Shown here one piece after another: positions 17,465-24,159 of a stretch of 36,358 bases of DNA. A program made the position numbers and the translations under genes. The DNA is from Bacteroidales bacterium (GTDB lineage Bacteria; Bacteroidota; Bacteroidia; Bacteroidales; UBA1715): assembly GCA_024409235.1 (NCBI GenBank), contig JAKSUA010000026.1:1-36358 (forward strand), in the 5' to 3' direction. Position 1 is the first letter of the stretch, and every line of letters begins with the position of its first letter. Below the pieces are notes generated by a model. It saw nothing but the letters and a program-made list of their open reading frames with translations, had not been told where the DNA came from and made no database searches.

Positions 17465-18429
17465 TATTGTTCCAATAACTTCAAAATTATATCATCAACA
17501 GTAATACCTTCAGCTTCAGCCTTATAATTTTTCACAACACGATGGCGTAAAATTGGAAGAGCCACTGCACACACATCTTCAATGTCTGGAGAATATTTTC
17601 CTCTAATAGCGGCATGAGTCTTTGCACCAACAATCAAATTTTGTGATGCACGAGGTCCTGCACCCCACGACAAATATTCTTTTGCAAAAGCGTCTTTGGT
17701 AGTTTCTTTTCTTGTTTTAGCGACTAATTCAACAGCAAAACGAACAACACTGTCGTTCAATGGTAATTTTCGTATAATTTGTTGGTATTCAAGTATCTGT
17801 TCGGCAGAAAGAATTGGTTGCAAATTTTGATTTGAAACACCCGTTGTTGCTTTTACAATTTCTATCTCCTCTTCTACAGAAGGATAATCCAACTTAACAT
17901 TAAACATAAAACGGTCAAGCTGAGCTTCAGGTAGCGGATAAGTTCCTTCCTGTTCTATTGGATTCTGTGTTGCCAACACAAAGAACGGTTCTTCCAGTTT
18001 ATAACGTTGTCCAGCAACTGTAACTGCATGTTCCTGCATTGCCTCAAGCAAAGCAGCCTGAGTTTTCGGAGGAGTACGGTTAATTTCATCCGCCAGAAGA
18101 AAATTAGTAAACAACGGTCCTGGAATAAACTGGAATTTTCTTTCCCCATTCAATATCTCACTACCAGTTATATCGCTTGGCATTAAATCCGGAGTGAATT
18201 GAATTCTATTATTTTTTAATCCCAGCACCTGTGCCATTGAGGTCACCAAAAGCGTTTTAGCCAACCCTGGCACACCAACCAACAAACAATGCCCTTTACT
18301 GAAAATGGAAATTAAAACATCTTCAATTATCGACTCCTGTCCTATAATTTTCTTATGTATTTCCTGTTTCAATGTTCCATAAACATCTTTCAGGGAATCA
18401 ATAGCTTCAACTTCGTCTTTAAAATTCAT
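17464..18429 (-). CDS. MoxR-family AAA+ ATPase
   Basis: A 321-residue AAA+ ATPase. Walker A is GVPGLAKTLLV, Walker B is LLADEINRTPPKTQAALLEAMQE, and FVLATQNPIEQEGTYPLPEAQLDRF covers sensor 1 and the arginine-finger region. MoxR proteins are chaperone-like ATPases that usually act with VWA-domain partners in the same operon. Here there is no VWA or DUF58 gene; instead moxR precedes the OstA-like gene, overlapping by one base. A TATTTTTG box lies about 20 bases upstream. Its target is unknown, though the coupling hints at an envelope-assembly role. Confidence 0.92.
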   Translation of the reverse strand: MNFKDEVEAIDSLKDVYGTLKQEIHKKIIGQESIIEDVLISIFSKGHCLLVGVPGLAKTLLVTSMAQVLGLKNNRIQFTPDLMPSDITGSEILNGERKFQFIPGPLFTNFLLADEINRTPPKTQAALLEAMQEHAVTVAGQRYKLEEPFFVLATQNPIEQEGTYPLPEAQLDRFMFNVKLDYPSVEEEIEIVKATTGVSNQNLQPILSAEQILEYQQIIRKLPLNDSVVRFAVELVAKTRKETTKDAFAKEYLSWGAGPRASQNLIVGAKTHAAIRGKYSPDIEDVCAVALPILRHRVVKNYKAEAEGITVDDIILKLLEQ

Positions 18430-18448
18430 AATTCAAATAGAAAACAAG

Positions 18449-18456
18449 CAAAAATA
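18449..18456 (-). promoter_or_regulatory. -7 promoter box of moxR
   Basis: Minus-strand TATTTTTG, an exact TAnnTTTG match, 19 bases upstream of the moxR ATG. Confidence 0.5.
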
Positions 18457-18524
18457 AGGAGAAAATATGTAGTTCAGTTCAACTGTTAATTAAAATATAT
18501 TAAAACAAAATAATTTTAGAAAAT

Positions 18525-19232
18525 TTAAAACCAGCGCATATACTCCAAGCCGTTCGGAACATATTTTTTATCATACGTTGTAGGTTTGCCATTTGCCGGA
18601 AAAATTCTTCCAGTATTATGATAATGAAACGCATCGCGATAACGACCACTTTTTAACAAATGTCCGTATTCATCTTTAATCCATTTTATGCCCCAATAAA
18701 CCGCATCTTTTCCCCGCAAATCAGACACTCTTATGTTAAGATGCAGACATTTATAGCCCATAATTTGAAACGGTCCCCACGAAGTTGCCAAATTTTTCAG
18801 AGCCTCGTCGGAAGCATCATGAATCATAGCAGTTGTTATACCTTCATAACTTGCAGATTGCCCGTCACGGACTTTTTGAAGCCGCTTAAACACATGTCTT
18901 TCAAATCTTTTTAGTTCCCCCGTTTTTCCGGAACACTCCAGACACACCAAAGCCTTCAAATACTTAGGATTAACATTCAATATTTTGGAACAAGAATCAA
19001 TCTGACTGCCATAATTTGCTTTCGTCCGCTGGCAGACCTTGGGAGCTTCTCCTTCTTCAAAATCCTCAGTCACCTCAGTATTTCCAGAAAAAAAATAAAA
19101 GCATAACGGAACGACTGCTGCCGCAAGCAGTAAAATCCACCAGTTTTTCGAAGATTTCTTCCTTCGAAACTTCTTCTTCGACGGAGTTTTTTTTATCGCA
19201 TTTAAAGGATGAGACCTTTTTTTCTTAGACAT
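18525..19232 (-). CDS. Membrane-anchored N-acetylmuramidase-like lysozyme-fold protein
   Basis: A 235-residue protein: a very basic cytoplasmic N-terminus (KKKRSHPLNAIKK, KKKFRRKKSSK), one membrane segment at about residues 31-48 (WILLLAAAVVPLCFYFF), then a periplasmic lysozyme-fold domain. In it LECSGK carries a candidate catalytic Glu99, FERHVFKRL (110-118) resembles the N-acetylmuramidase (DUF3380) motif, and SWGPFQIMG (151-159) is the substrate-groove segment. It probably cleaves peptidoglycan glycan strands. I start at ATG 19232; the upstream in-frame GTG at 19247 overlaps the promoter box. Family assignment rests on motifs only. Confidence 0.78.
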   Translation of the reverse strand: MSKKKRSHPLNAIKKTPSKKKFRRKKSSKNWWILLLAAAVVPLCFYFFSGNTEVTEDFEEGEAPKVCQRTKANYGSQIDSCSKILNVNPKYLKALVCLECSGKTGELKRFERHVFKRLQKVRDGQSASYEGITTAMIHDASDEALKNLATSWGPFQIMGYKCLHLNIRVSDLRGKDAVYWGIKWIKDEYGHLLKSGRYRDAFHYHNTGRIFPANGKPTTYDKKYVPNGLEYMRWF

Positions 19233-19246
19233 TGAATTATTTTTCA

Positions 19247-19254
19247 CAAAAGTA
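19247..19254 (-). promoter_or_regulatory. -7 promoter box of the muramidase-like gene
   Basis: Minus-strand TACTTTTG, an exact TAnnTTTG match, with its last G also the first base of the rejected GTG start. The accepted ATG lies 14 bases downstream. Confidence 0.55.
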
Positions 19255-19268
19255 AGCCATTGATTTTT

Positions 19269-19718
19269 TCACAACAAATCAATTCCAAACATTTTCCAGA
19301 CAACAACCCAAACAACAAAACGGATGCTTCTGCCTATAAACATCCATAACGCACATTTTTTCCATGCAATTTTATAAAAACCAAGAGCAACGGCAAACAC
19401 ATCTCCAACCAGTGGCAGCCACGTTACAAAAGCAAGCAGTTCTTTCCATTTAAGGATATGTGTCCGTTGATTTTCTAGCCGTTCCTTGTTGATATGAAAC
19501 CACTTTTCTATTCGTTCCATATTTCCAAGCAAACCGATATAATAAGAGGTCATTCCGCCCAACCAATTAAAAAAGGTTGCTATCAATAAACACAAGAACG
19601 TGTTCATGCCAACAGCCAGACAACCAACTAGTAAGGCATCCGCACTAAATGGCACAACAGTCGATGCCAAGAATGCCCCAACAGCAAGTCCAAAATATCC
19701 TAAATTCTCTAAAATCAT
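19269..19718 (-). CDS. YqaA/DedA-type (VTT domain) small membrane protein
   Basis: A 149-residue inner-membrane protein of the YqaA/SNARE-associated (VTT) family. Three to four hydrophobic segments are visible (LGYFGLAVGAFLASTVVPFS, LCLLIATFFNWLGG, LLAFVTWLPLVGDVFAVALG, FVVWVVVWKMFGI). The conserved G-x-x-x-G region and WLPLVGD loop are typical. Relatives act in lipid scrambling or ion homeostasis, but the function here is not established. ATG 19718 is preferred over an in-frame TTG at 19727. It lies upstream of the muramidase-like gene on the same strand with a 36-base gap that contains that gene's own promoter. Confidence 0.85.
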   Translation of the reverse strand: MILENLGYFGLAVGAFLASTVVPFSADALLVGCLAVGMNTFLCLLIATFFNWLGGMTSYYIGLLGNMERIEKWFHINKERLENQRTHILKWKELLAFVTWLPLVGDVFAVALGFYKIAWKKCALWMFIGRSIRFVVWVVVWKMFGIDLL

Positions 19719-19762
19719 GCATGACAAAAATCGTCAAAAAAATGCACATAAATCTTTTCTAT

Positions 19763-19796
19763 ACACTTTTCTAAAAAAGAAAATAGTGTAATTTCG
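19763..19796 (+). promoter_or_regulatory. corA promoter region with inverted repeat
   Basis: Imperfect inverted repeat ACACT-TTTCT / AGAAA-AT-AGTGT (19763-19789) runs into TAATTTCG (19789-19796), a one-base variant of TAnnTTTG, 43 bases before the corA ATG. The repeat sits in the expected -30 to -10 region, so it could be an operator. Confidence 0.4.
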
Positions 19797-19839
19797 CAGC
19801 GACAAATTCAAACAATAAACGCCTAAATAAATTTGTGGT

Positions 19840-20769
19840 ATGATAGAATATTTGGAATGTAAAGGCGGATTCAAAAAGATATCCAGATGGCAACCGAATT
19901 GTTGGATTCAGGTTACCAAACCATCACAGAAGGAATTATCAGAATTGGAGAAAGCATTCGATCCTCCTATGGATTTTATTAAGGATGTGGAAGATGCGGA
20001 GGAACGTCCGAGAATCGAGAACGAAGATGGTTGGCTTACCACTCTTATTCATATTCCAAATAAAACAATTGACGAAGACGGAGATTCGGTGTTTTCTACC
20101 ATTCCTCTTGCAATACTTATTTATAACGACGTATTTATTTCTATTTGTCACCACAAATCTGAAATGATTGACGACTTCATTCGTTGGACTAACAGAAAAC
20201 GAATTCAAGAACGTCAGCAGACAGACCTTATGCTCTCACTTTTTTTGAGTAGTTCCGTATGGTATCTGAAATACTTGAAACAGATGAACAGCATGATGAA
20301 AACTGCAGAGGAAGCACTGGAAGAAGCCATGGATAACGAACAACTTCAACGCACAATGCAACTTGAAAAATTCCTTGTGTATTTTATCACATCGCTACGA
20401 GGTAATGAAGTTGTGTTAGTACGTATGAAAAAACATCTTCGCAGCCATCAATATGACGATGATCTGCTTGACGATGTTGAAGTTGAGCTACAGCAGGCCT
20501 ACACCACTGCAAACATTTACAGCAGCATTTTGGAACGTCAGCGAAGCGGTTATGCTAGTATCATCAGCAACAACCTAAATGGTATCATGAAGAAACTGAC
20601 TACTATCACAATAATCCTGATGATTCCGGCCGCTATTTCTGGATTCTTTGGTATGAACGTTCGAAATGGAATGGAAGATTGGGTACTTGCCTTTCCTCTG
20701 ATCACCTTAATAACCATACTAATTATTGTAATAAGTTATTTAGGATTTAAGAAGAGAAATTTATTCTAA
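19840..20769 (+). CDS. corA: CorA-family magnesium/divalent cation transporter
   Basis: A 309-residue channel protein. A long soluble N-terminal part with extended helices (about 1-240) is followed by two C-terminal membrane segments (LTTITIILMIPAAISGFFG and WVLAFPLITLITILIIVISY). The selectivity signature GMN is present in FFGMNVRNGMEDW between them, and the extreme C-terminus is basic (FKKRN), as in CorA. It pentamerises to pass Mg2+ and sometimes Co2+ or Ni2+. Transcribed alone; no terminator is evident before the histidine leader. Confidence 0.93.
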   Translation: MIEYLECKGGFKKISRWQPNCWIQVTKPSQKELSELEKAFDPPMDFIKDVEDAEERPRIENEDGWLTTLIHIPNKTIDEDGDSVFSTIPLAILIYNDVFISICHHKSEMIDDFIRWTNRKRIQERQQTDLMLSLFLSSSVWYLKYLKQMNSMMKTAEEALEEAMDNEQLQRTMQLEKFLVYFITSLRGNEVVLVRMKKHLRSHQYDDDLLDDVEVELQQAYTTANIYSSILERQRSGYASIISNNLNGIMKKLTTITIILMIPAAISGFFGMNVRNGMEDWVLAFPLITLITILIIVISYLGFKKRNLF

Positions 20770-20808
20770 ATTCAACGTGTTAAGTATTATAAATCAAAGA
20801 TTTTTTTG

Positions 20809-20816
20809 TATTATTG
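20809..20816 (+). promoter_or_regulatory. Possible -7 box of the histidine operon
   Basis: TATTATTG, one mismatch from TAnnTTTG, 21 bases before the leader-peptide ATG. It is the best-placed candidate in the gap between corA and hisG. Confidence 0.4.
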
Positions 20817-20836
20817 CAAAAAACAAGAAGAACAAT

Positions 20837-20860
20837 ATGATACATCATCATTCAATATAA
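20837..20860 (+). CDS. His-operon leader peptide (MIHHHSI)
   Basis: A complete short frame ATG-ATA-CAT-CAT-CAT-TCA-ATA-TAA encoding Met-Ile-His-His-His-Ser-Ile. Three consecutive histidine codons directly upstream of hisG, followed by a terminator hairpin, is the arrangement of a ribosome-mediated attenuator: when charged tRNA-His is scarce the ribosome stalls on the CAT run and favours read-through. No strong Shine-Dalgarno precedes it (AGAAGAACA), normal for this phylum. The peptide is shorter than the E. coli his leader, with three rather than seven His codons. Its position and content make chance unlikely. Confidence 0.8.
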   Translation: MIHHHSI

Positions 20861-20920
20861 TTTTGGAACTATACTGAATGCATAATATAAGAGGTTTGCT
20901 TTCAGGCAAGCCTTTTTTTT
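20849..20920 (+). promoter_or_regulatory. Histidine attenuator: pause hairpin and terminator
   Basis: Two hairpins can be drawn. The pause hairpin starts inside the third His codon: CATTCA (20849-20854) and TATA (20856-20859) pair with TATA (20870-20873) and TGAATG (20875-20880). The terminator is AGGTTTGC (20892-20899) with GCAAGCCT (20906-20913), then a run of nine Ts. A weaker alternative pairs GAACTATA (20866-20873) with TATA (20886-20889) and GTTT (20894-20897), which would break both and could be the antiterminator. The alternative pairing is my inference and has not been folded computationally. Confidence 0.7.
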
Positions 20921-20946
20921 TGAGTAATAAAACGAACTAAAATAAA

Positions 20947-21810
20947 ATGGAACAAACAGTAATCAAATTAGCGATTCAAAAGAAAGGTCGCTTGAGTGAA
21001 AAAACAATCGAACTACTTAAAAATTGTGGAATTAAGTTTGTATCAAACTCAAGCCGTCTCAAAACTCAAGCGTTTAATTTTCCAATGGAAATTCTTTTCC
21101 TTCGTGACGACGATATACCAGGATATGTAGCCGATGGTGTTGCTGATTTCGGTATTTTGGGAATGAACGAAATCGATGAGCAAAACAAAGATGTAAATAT
21201 CATAAAAAAACTAGGATTTGCAGGTTGCCGTCTTTCTATTGCTGTTCCTAACGCATTTGATTATACAGACATTCACTCGTTGGAAGGTAAACGAATTGCA
21301 ACCTCATACCCAACAATTCTTGGAAGTTATTTGAAAGAAAATAATGTAAATGCAGAAATACACGAAATTAGTGGCTCGGTAGAAATCGCTCCAACTATTG
21401 GCTTGACTGATGCAATTTGTGATATTGTTGAGTCTGGTGGAACATTGTTAAGCAACGGTTTGAAAGAGGTACAAACTATCTACAAATCAGAAGCTGCACT
21501 TATTGGTAACAAAAACTTGTCTGCTGAAAAACAAGCAATACTTGCAAAATGGATGCTTCGTATTGAATCTGTTAATCGTGCAAAAACAAACAAATACATT
21601 TTGATGAATGTGCCTAACGAAAAGGTTGAAGCTGTTGCACAATTGTTGCCAGGTATGAAAAGCCCTACAGTTATGCCTTTGAAAGAAGAAGGTTGGAGCT
21701 CTGTTCATTCGGTAATCAACGAAGATGATTTCTGGGAAATTATAGAAAAAGTTCGTGAAGCTGGTGCTCAAGGAATTTTGGTTGTCCCAATTGAACAAAT
21801 GATTTTATAG
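20947..21810 (+). CDS. hisG: ATP phosphoribosyltransferase, long form
   Basis: First enzyme of histidine synthesis: ATP + PRPP to phosphoribosyl-ATP. At 287 residues it is the long form, with a C-terminal regulatory ACT-like HisG_C domain (about 210-287, ending WEIIEKVREAGAQGILVVPIEQMI) through which histidine usually inhibits. The N-terminus (LAIQKKGRLSEKTIELL) and the PRPP-binding GLTDAICDIVESGGTL are typical. It lies 26 bases after the attenuator's T-run. An NfeD-type gene follows after 4 bases rather than hisD. Confidence 0.96.
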   Translation: MEQTVIKLAIQKKGRLSEKTIELLKNCGIKFVSNSSRLKTQAFNFPMEILFLRDDDIPGYVADGVADFGILGMNEIDEQNKDVNIIKKLGFAGCRLSIAVPNAFDYTDIHSLEGKRIATSYPTILGSYLKENNVNAEIHEISGSVEIAPTIGLTDAICDIVESGGTLLSNGLKEVQTIYKSEAALIGNKNLSAEKQAILAKWMLRIESVNRAKTNKYILMNVPNEKVEAVAQLLPGMKSPTVMPLKEEGWSSVHSVINEDDFWEIIEKVREAGAQGILVVPIEQMIL

Positions 21811-21814
21811 AAAA

Positions 21815-22246
21815 ATGAGTCCGGTTACAATTTGGTTATTGTGTGGCGTTATAGGCATAGGCTTGGAACTTATTGTTCCAGGTCTTATTGTCGTTTTCTT
21901 TGGTTGTGGAGCAGTTCTAACTGGCTTATGTCTTTGGTTGTTCCCTACAATGCCTATAGAATTACAACTAATCGTTTTTGGTGTAATTTCAGTTGTTTCG
22001 TTGTTGGTTTTCAGAAAAATGTTGAAAAAGAAGTTCTTCCAAAAAACAACGAATAGTACAGATGAATTAGCAGACGAATATGTTGGTAAACAAGCGGTTG
22101 CACTTTCTGATTTTGAAAACGGACGAGGAAAGGTTGAATTCAAAGGAACGGGTTGGGAGGCAACTTCGTCCGATGAAATTCATACAGGAGATACGGTGCT
22201 GATTATTTCGCACGAAAGCATAACATTACAAGTTCAAAAACAATAA
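21815..22246 (+). CDS. NfeD-family membrane protein, short form
   Basis: A 143-residue short NfeD (YbbJ-like) protein: three closely spaced membrane segments (WLLCGVIGIGLELIVPGLIVVF, GAVLTGLCLWLF, LQLIVFGVISVVSLLVF) followed by a soluble OB-fold domain (about 80-143: VGKQAVALSDFENGRGKVEF, GDTVLIISHESITLQV). It has no serine-protease domain. Short NfeD proteins typically partner with an SPFH protein encoded next door, which is the case here (4-base gap), in membrane microdomains. Its place between hisG and the rest of the operon is odd. Confidence 0.88.
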   Translation: MSPVTIWLLCGVIGIGLELIVPGLIVVFFGCGAVLTGLCLWLFPTMPIELQLIVFGVISVVSLLVFRKMLKKKFFQKTTNSTDELADEYVGKQAVALSDFENGRGKVEFKGTGWEATSSDEIHTGDTVLIISHESITLQVQKQ

Positions 22247-22250
22247 TACT

Positions 22251-23231
22251 ATGGAAGTCTTTTTAATTGCTGTATGCGTAGTTGCTTTCCTTGCATTGAC
22301 AGGAAGCGTGAAAATTGTGCCTCAACGCGAGGCGTATATTGTAGAACGTCTTGGTAGATACCACGAAACCCTTCTTGCTGGTTTCCATATTATTATTCCG
22401 TTTATCGACAAGGTTTCGTACAAGCATTCATTAAAAGAACAAGCTATCGATGTCCCTTCGCAAACATGTATTACTCGTGATAACATTTCCGTTGAGGTTG
22501 ATGGTATTATGTATTTGCAGGTGATGGATCCACAAAAAGCATCGTATGGTATTGATAATTATGGATTTGCATCAATACAACTTGCACAAACTACTATGCG
22601 TAGTGTGATAGGTAAGCTTGAATTGGATAAAACGTTTGAAGAACGCGATTCTATCAATTCGGTAATTGTATCGGCTGTTGATAAGGCGAGCGATTCTTGG
22701 GGAATAAAGATTACCCGTTACGAAGTGAAAAATATCACTCCTCCACAAAGCATTAAAGATGCTATGGAAAAACAAATGCGTGCAGAACGTGAAAAACGTG
22801 CAATCATTGCAGAATCTGAAGGTGCAAAACAAGCAAAAATCAATGCTGCCGAAGCTGCTCGCCAAGAGTTGATTGCAAAGTCAGAAGGTGAAATGCAGGC
22901 GAAAATCAATGTCGCCAATGCCGATAAACAAGAATTGATTGCCCGTTCCGAAGGTGAACAACAACGTCGTGTGAATGAGGCTGCTGGTAAGGCAAGCGAA
23001 ATTGAACAAATTGCACGTGCAACAGCTAATGGTCTTCGTGAAATTGCAACAGCAATTGGTACGGAAAATGGTAAGGATGCTGTGAATTTGCGTATTGCGG
23101 AACAATATTTGAACGAGTTCGGCAAATTGGCAAAAGAAAACAACACAATGATTATTCCTCAAAATATGACTGATGTAAGTAGTGTGATTTCTACTGCAAT
23201 GTCGGTAATTGAGAATACAAAAAGAAATTAG
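22251..23231 (+). CDS. SPFH/stomatin-family membrane protein (QmcA-like)
   Basis: A 326-residue SPFH (band 7) protein. One N-terminal membrane segment (FLIAVCVVAFLALTGSV) is followed by the SPFH domain (VPQREAYIVERLGRYHETLLAGFHIIIPF to about residue 170) and an Ala/Glu-rich coiled coil at about 175-270. The coiled coil has repeats built around SEG followed by QAKIN or QQRRVN and QELIA. E. coli QmcA with YbbJ is the closest well-known pairing. It oligomerises at the inner membrane, where relatives modulate proteases and domain organisation. The next gene begins 7 bases after the stop. The symbol is left blank because orthology to qmcA was not tested. Confidence 0.92.
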   Translation: MEVFLIAVCVVAFLALTGSVKIVPQREAYIVERLGRYHETLLAGFHIIIPFIDKVSYKHSLKEQAIDVPSQTCITRDNISVEVDGIMYLQVMDPQKASYGIDNYGFASIQLAQTTMRSVIGKLELDKTFEERDSINSVIVSAVDKASDSWGIKITRYEVKNITPPQSIKDAMEKQMRAEREKRAIIAESEGAKQAKINAAEAARQELIAKSEGEMQAKINVANADKQELIARSEGEQQRRVNEAAGKASEIEQIARATANGLREIATAIGTENGKDAVNLRIAEQYLNEFGKLAKENNTMIIPQNMTDVSSVISTAMSVIENTKRN

Positions 23232-23238
23232 TTCGTAC

Positions 23239-23451
23239 ATGATAAGGGATAAGATAGAATATTTTTTAATGTTGTTAAATTTGTTTGCACGCAAATTTAA
23301 TTTGACTCCTATTGAAGCTTATCAATATATAAGCAGTCATCAAGGAGTGGAATATGTGGAGCAGCATTATAATATTCTTCATACATTATCCTTTGCAGAT
23401 ATGGTGGATAGTTTAGCTGTATTTTGTAAAAAAAATGGAGGTGAATTATGA
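23239..23451 (+). CDS. DUF3791-family small protein, first gene of an ART-like cassette
   Basis: A 70-residue, mostly helical protein (MIRDKIEYFLMLLNLFARKF, PIEAYQYISSHQGVEYVEQH, HTLSFADMVDSLAVFCKKNGG). The pattern of a KIEYF opening, a YQYI helix, an EQHY segment and a final VDSL-x6-KKNGG fits DUF3791, small proteins usually encoded beside DUF3990. ATG 23239 is chosen over an in-frame TTG inside the SPFH gene. The stop overlaps the next start by 4 bases (ATGA), so the two are translationally coupled. An antitoxin or chaperone role is a guess from the pairing, not shown. Confidence 0.72.
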   Translation: MIRDKIEYFLMLLNLFARKFNLTPIEAYQYISSHQGVEYVEQHYNILHTLSFADMVDSLAVFCKKNGGEL

Positions 23452-23924
23452 AACTGTATCATGGTTCTAATGTTGTAATTAAAGATATTGATTTATCAAA
23501 GTCATTACCAAATAAAGATTTTGGGTTAGCTTTTTATCTTTCTGACAATAAAGAACAAGCGCAGGAGATGGCAACTTACAAATCAAACACTTTTGGTGGA
23601 GATGTTGTTGTAAATGAATATGAATGTTCTGATGACATTTTGCAAGACTCTTCATTAAATATAAAGATATTCAAGGAATATGACGAAGAATGGGCCCGTT
23701 TTATATTTGCAAACAGAGATGAAGAAAACAATGAGAAGATACATAATTATGATATTGTTTTTGGACCTATTGCAAATGACAGGGTCGGAAGACAAATCAT
23801 GAATTTGAAAGACGGTTATATTTCTTTTGAAGAATTTTTACATCGTTTGCAGTACATGAAAGGTATAACTTATCAATATGCTTTTTGTTCAGAAAAGGCT
23901 ATTTCTAAACTCAGTATAAGATGA
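23448..23924 (+). CDS. DUF3990-family protein, putative ADP-ribosyltransferase fold
   Basis: A 158-residue soluble protein. It opens with LYHGSNVVIKDIDLSKSLPNKDFGLAFYLS, then EEWARFIFANR, YDIVFGPIANDRVG and a closing TYQYAFCSEKAISKL, the order seen in DUF3990. The His of YHGS (His5), the Tyr of AFYLS (Tyr30) and the Glu of CSEKA (Glu149) are arranged like an H-Y-E ADP-ribosyltransferase triad, so an NAD-using modifying enzyme or toxin is plausible. It overlaps both neighbours by ATGA. Substrate and activity are unknown, and the catalytic reading is my inference. Confidence 0.75.
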   Translation: MKLYHGSNVVIKDIDLSKSLPNKDFGLAFYLSDNKEQAQEMATYKSNTFGGDVVVNEYECSDDILQDSSLNIKIFKEYDEEWARFIFANRDEENNEKIHNYDIVFGPIANDRVGRQIMNLKDGYISFEEFLHRLQYMKGITYQYAFCSEKAISKLSIR

Positions 23925-24139
23925 AAGTTTCGTTGAGCGATTTCAATTATATGGTTGAACATCAAACTGCAGATGTAATTACATTGCTTGTTAATGGAGC
24001 TAATTATTCTATGCATGAAGCTATGGATATATGGTTCAATTCACAGACACGTGTTTTATTGAATAACCCAAAAACAGGATTGTATTTTCAAAGTCCACGA
24101 TATATTTTATCTTATTTGGAAAAAGAAATAAAAAATTAG
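23921..24139 (+). CDS. Small third protein of the DUF3791/DUF3990 cassette
   Basis: A 72-residue, probably helical protein (MKVSLSDFNYMVEHQTADVI, HEAMDIWFNSQTRVLLNN, then TGLYFQSPRYILSYLEKEI). The NSQTRVLLNNPKTGLYFQSP motif resembles small proteins I recall beside DUF3990 genes, but I cannot name the family with certainty. It overlaps the DUF3990 gene by 4 bases and precedes hisD by 20 bases. As the last gene of a three-gene coupled cassette it may be a second neutralising or adaptor protein; that is inference. Confidence 0.65.
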   Translation: MKVSLSDFNYMVEHQTADVITLLVNGANYSMHEAMDIWFNSQTRVLLNNPKTGLYFQSPRYILSYLEKEIKN

Positions 24140-24159
24140 ATTTAACTAGTGTAGATACT

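Noticed and set aside
19233..19247. GTG start for the muramidase-like gene
   Set aside because: It overlaps the TACTTTTG promoter box, so it would lie upstream of the transcript start.
22780..23000. Tandem repeat in the SPFH gene
   Set aside because: The repetition is in the protein coiled coil (SEG and QELIA blocks) with diverged bases; it is a normal family property and not a DNA repeat array.
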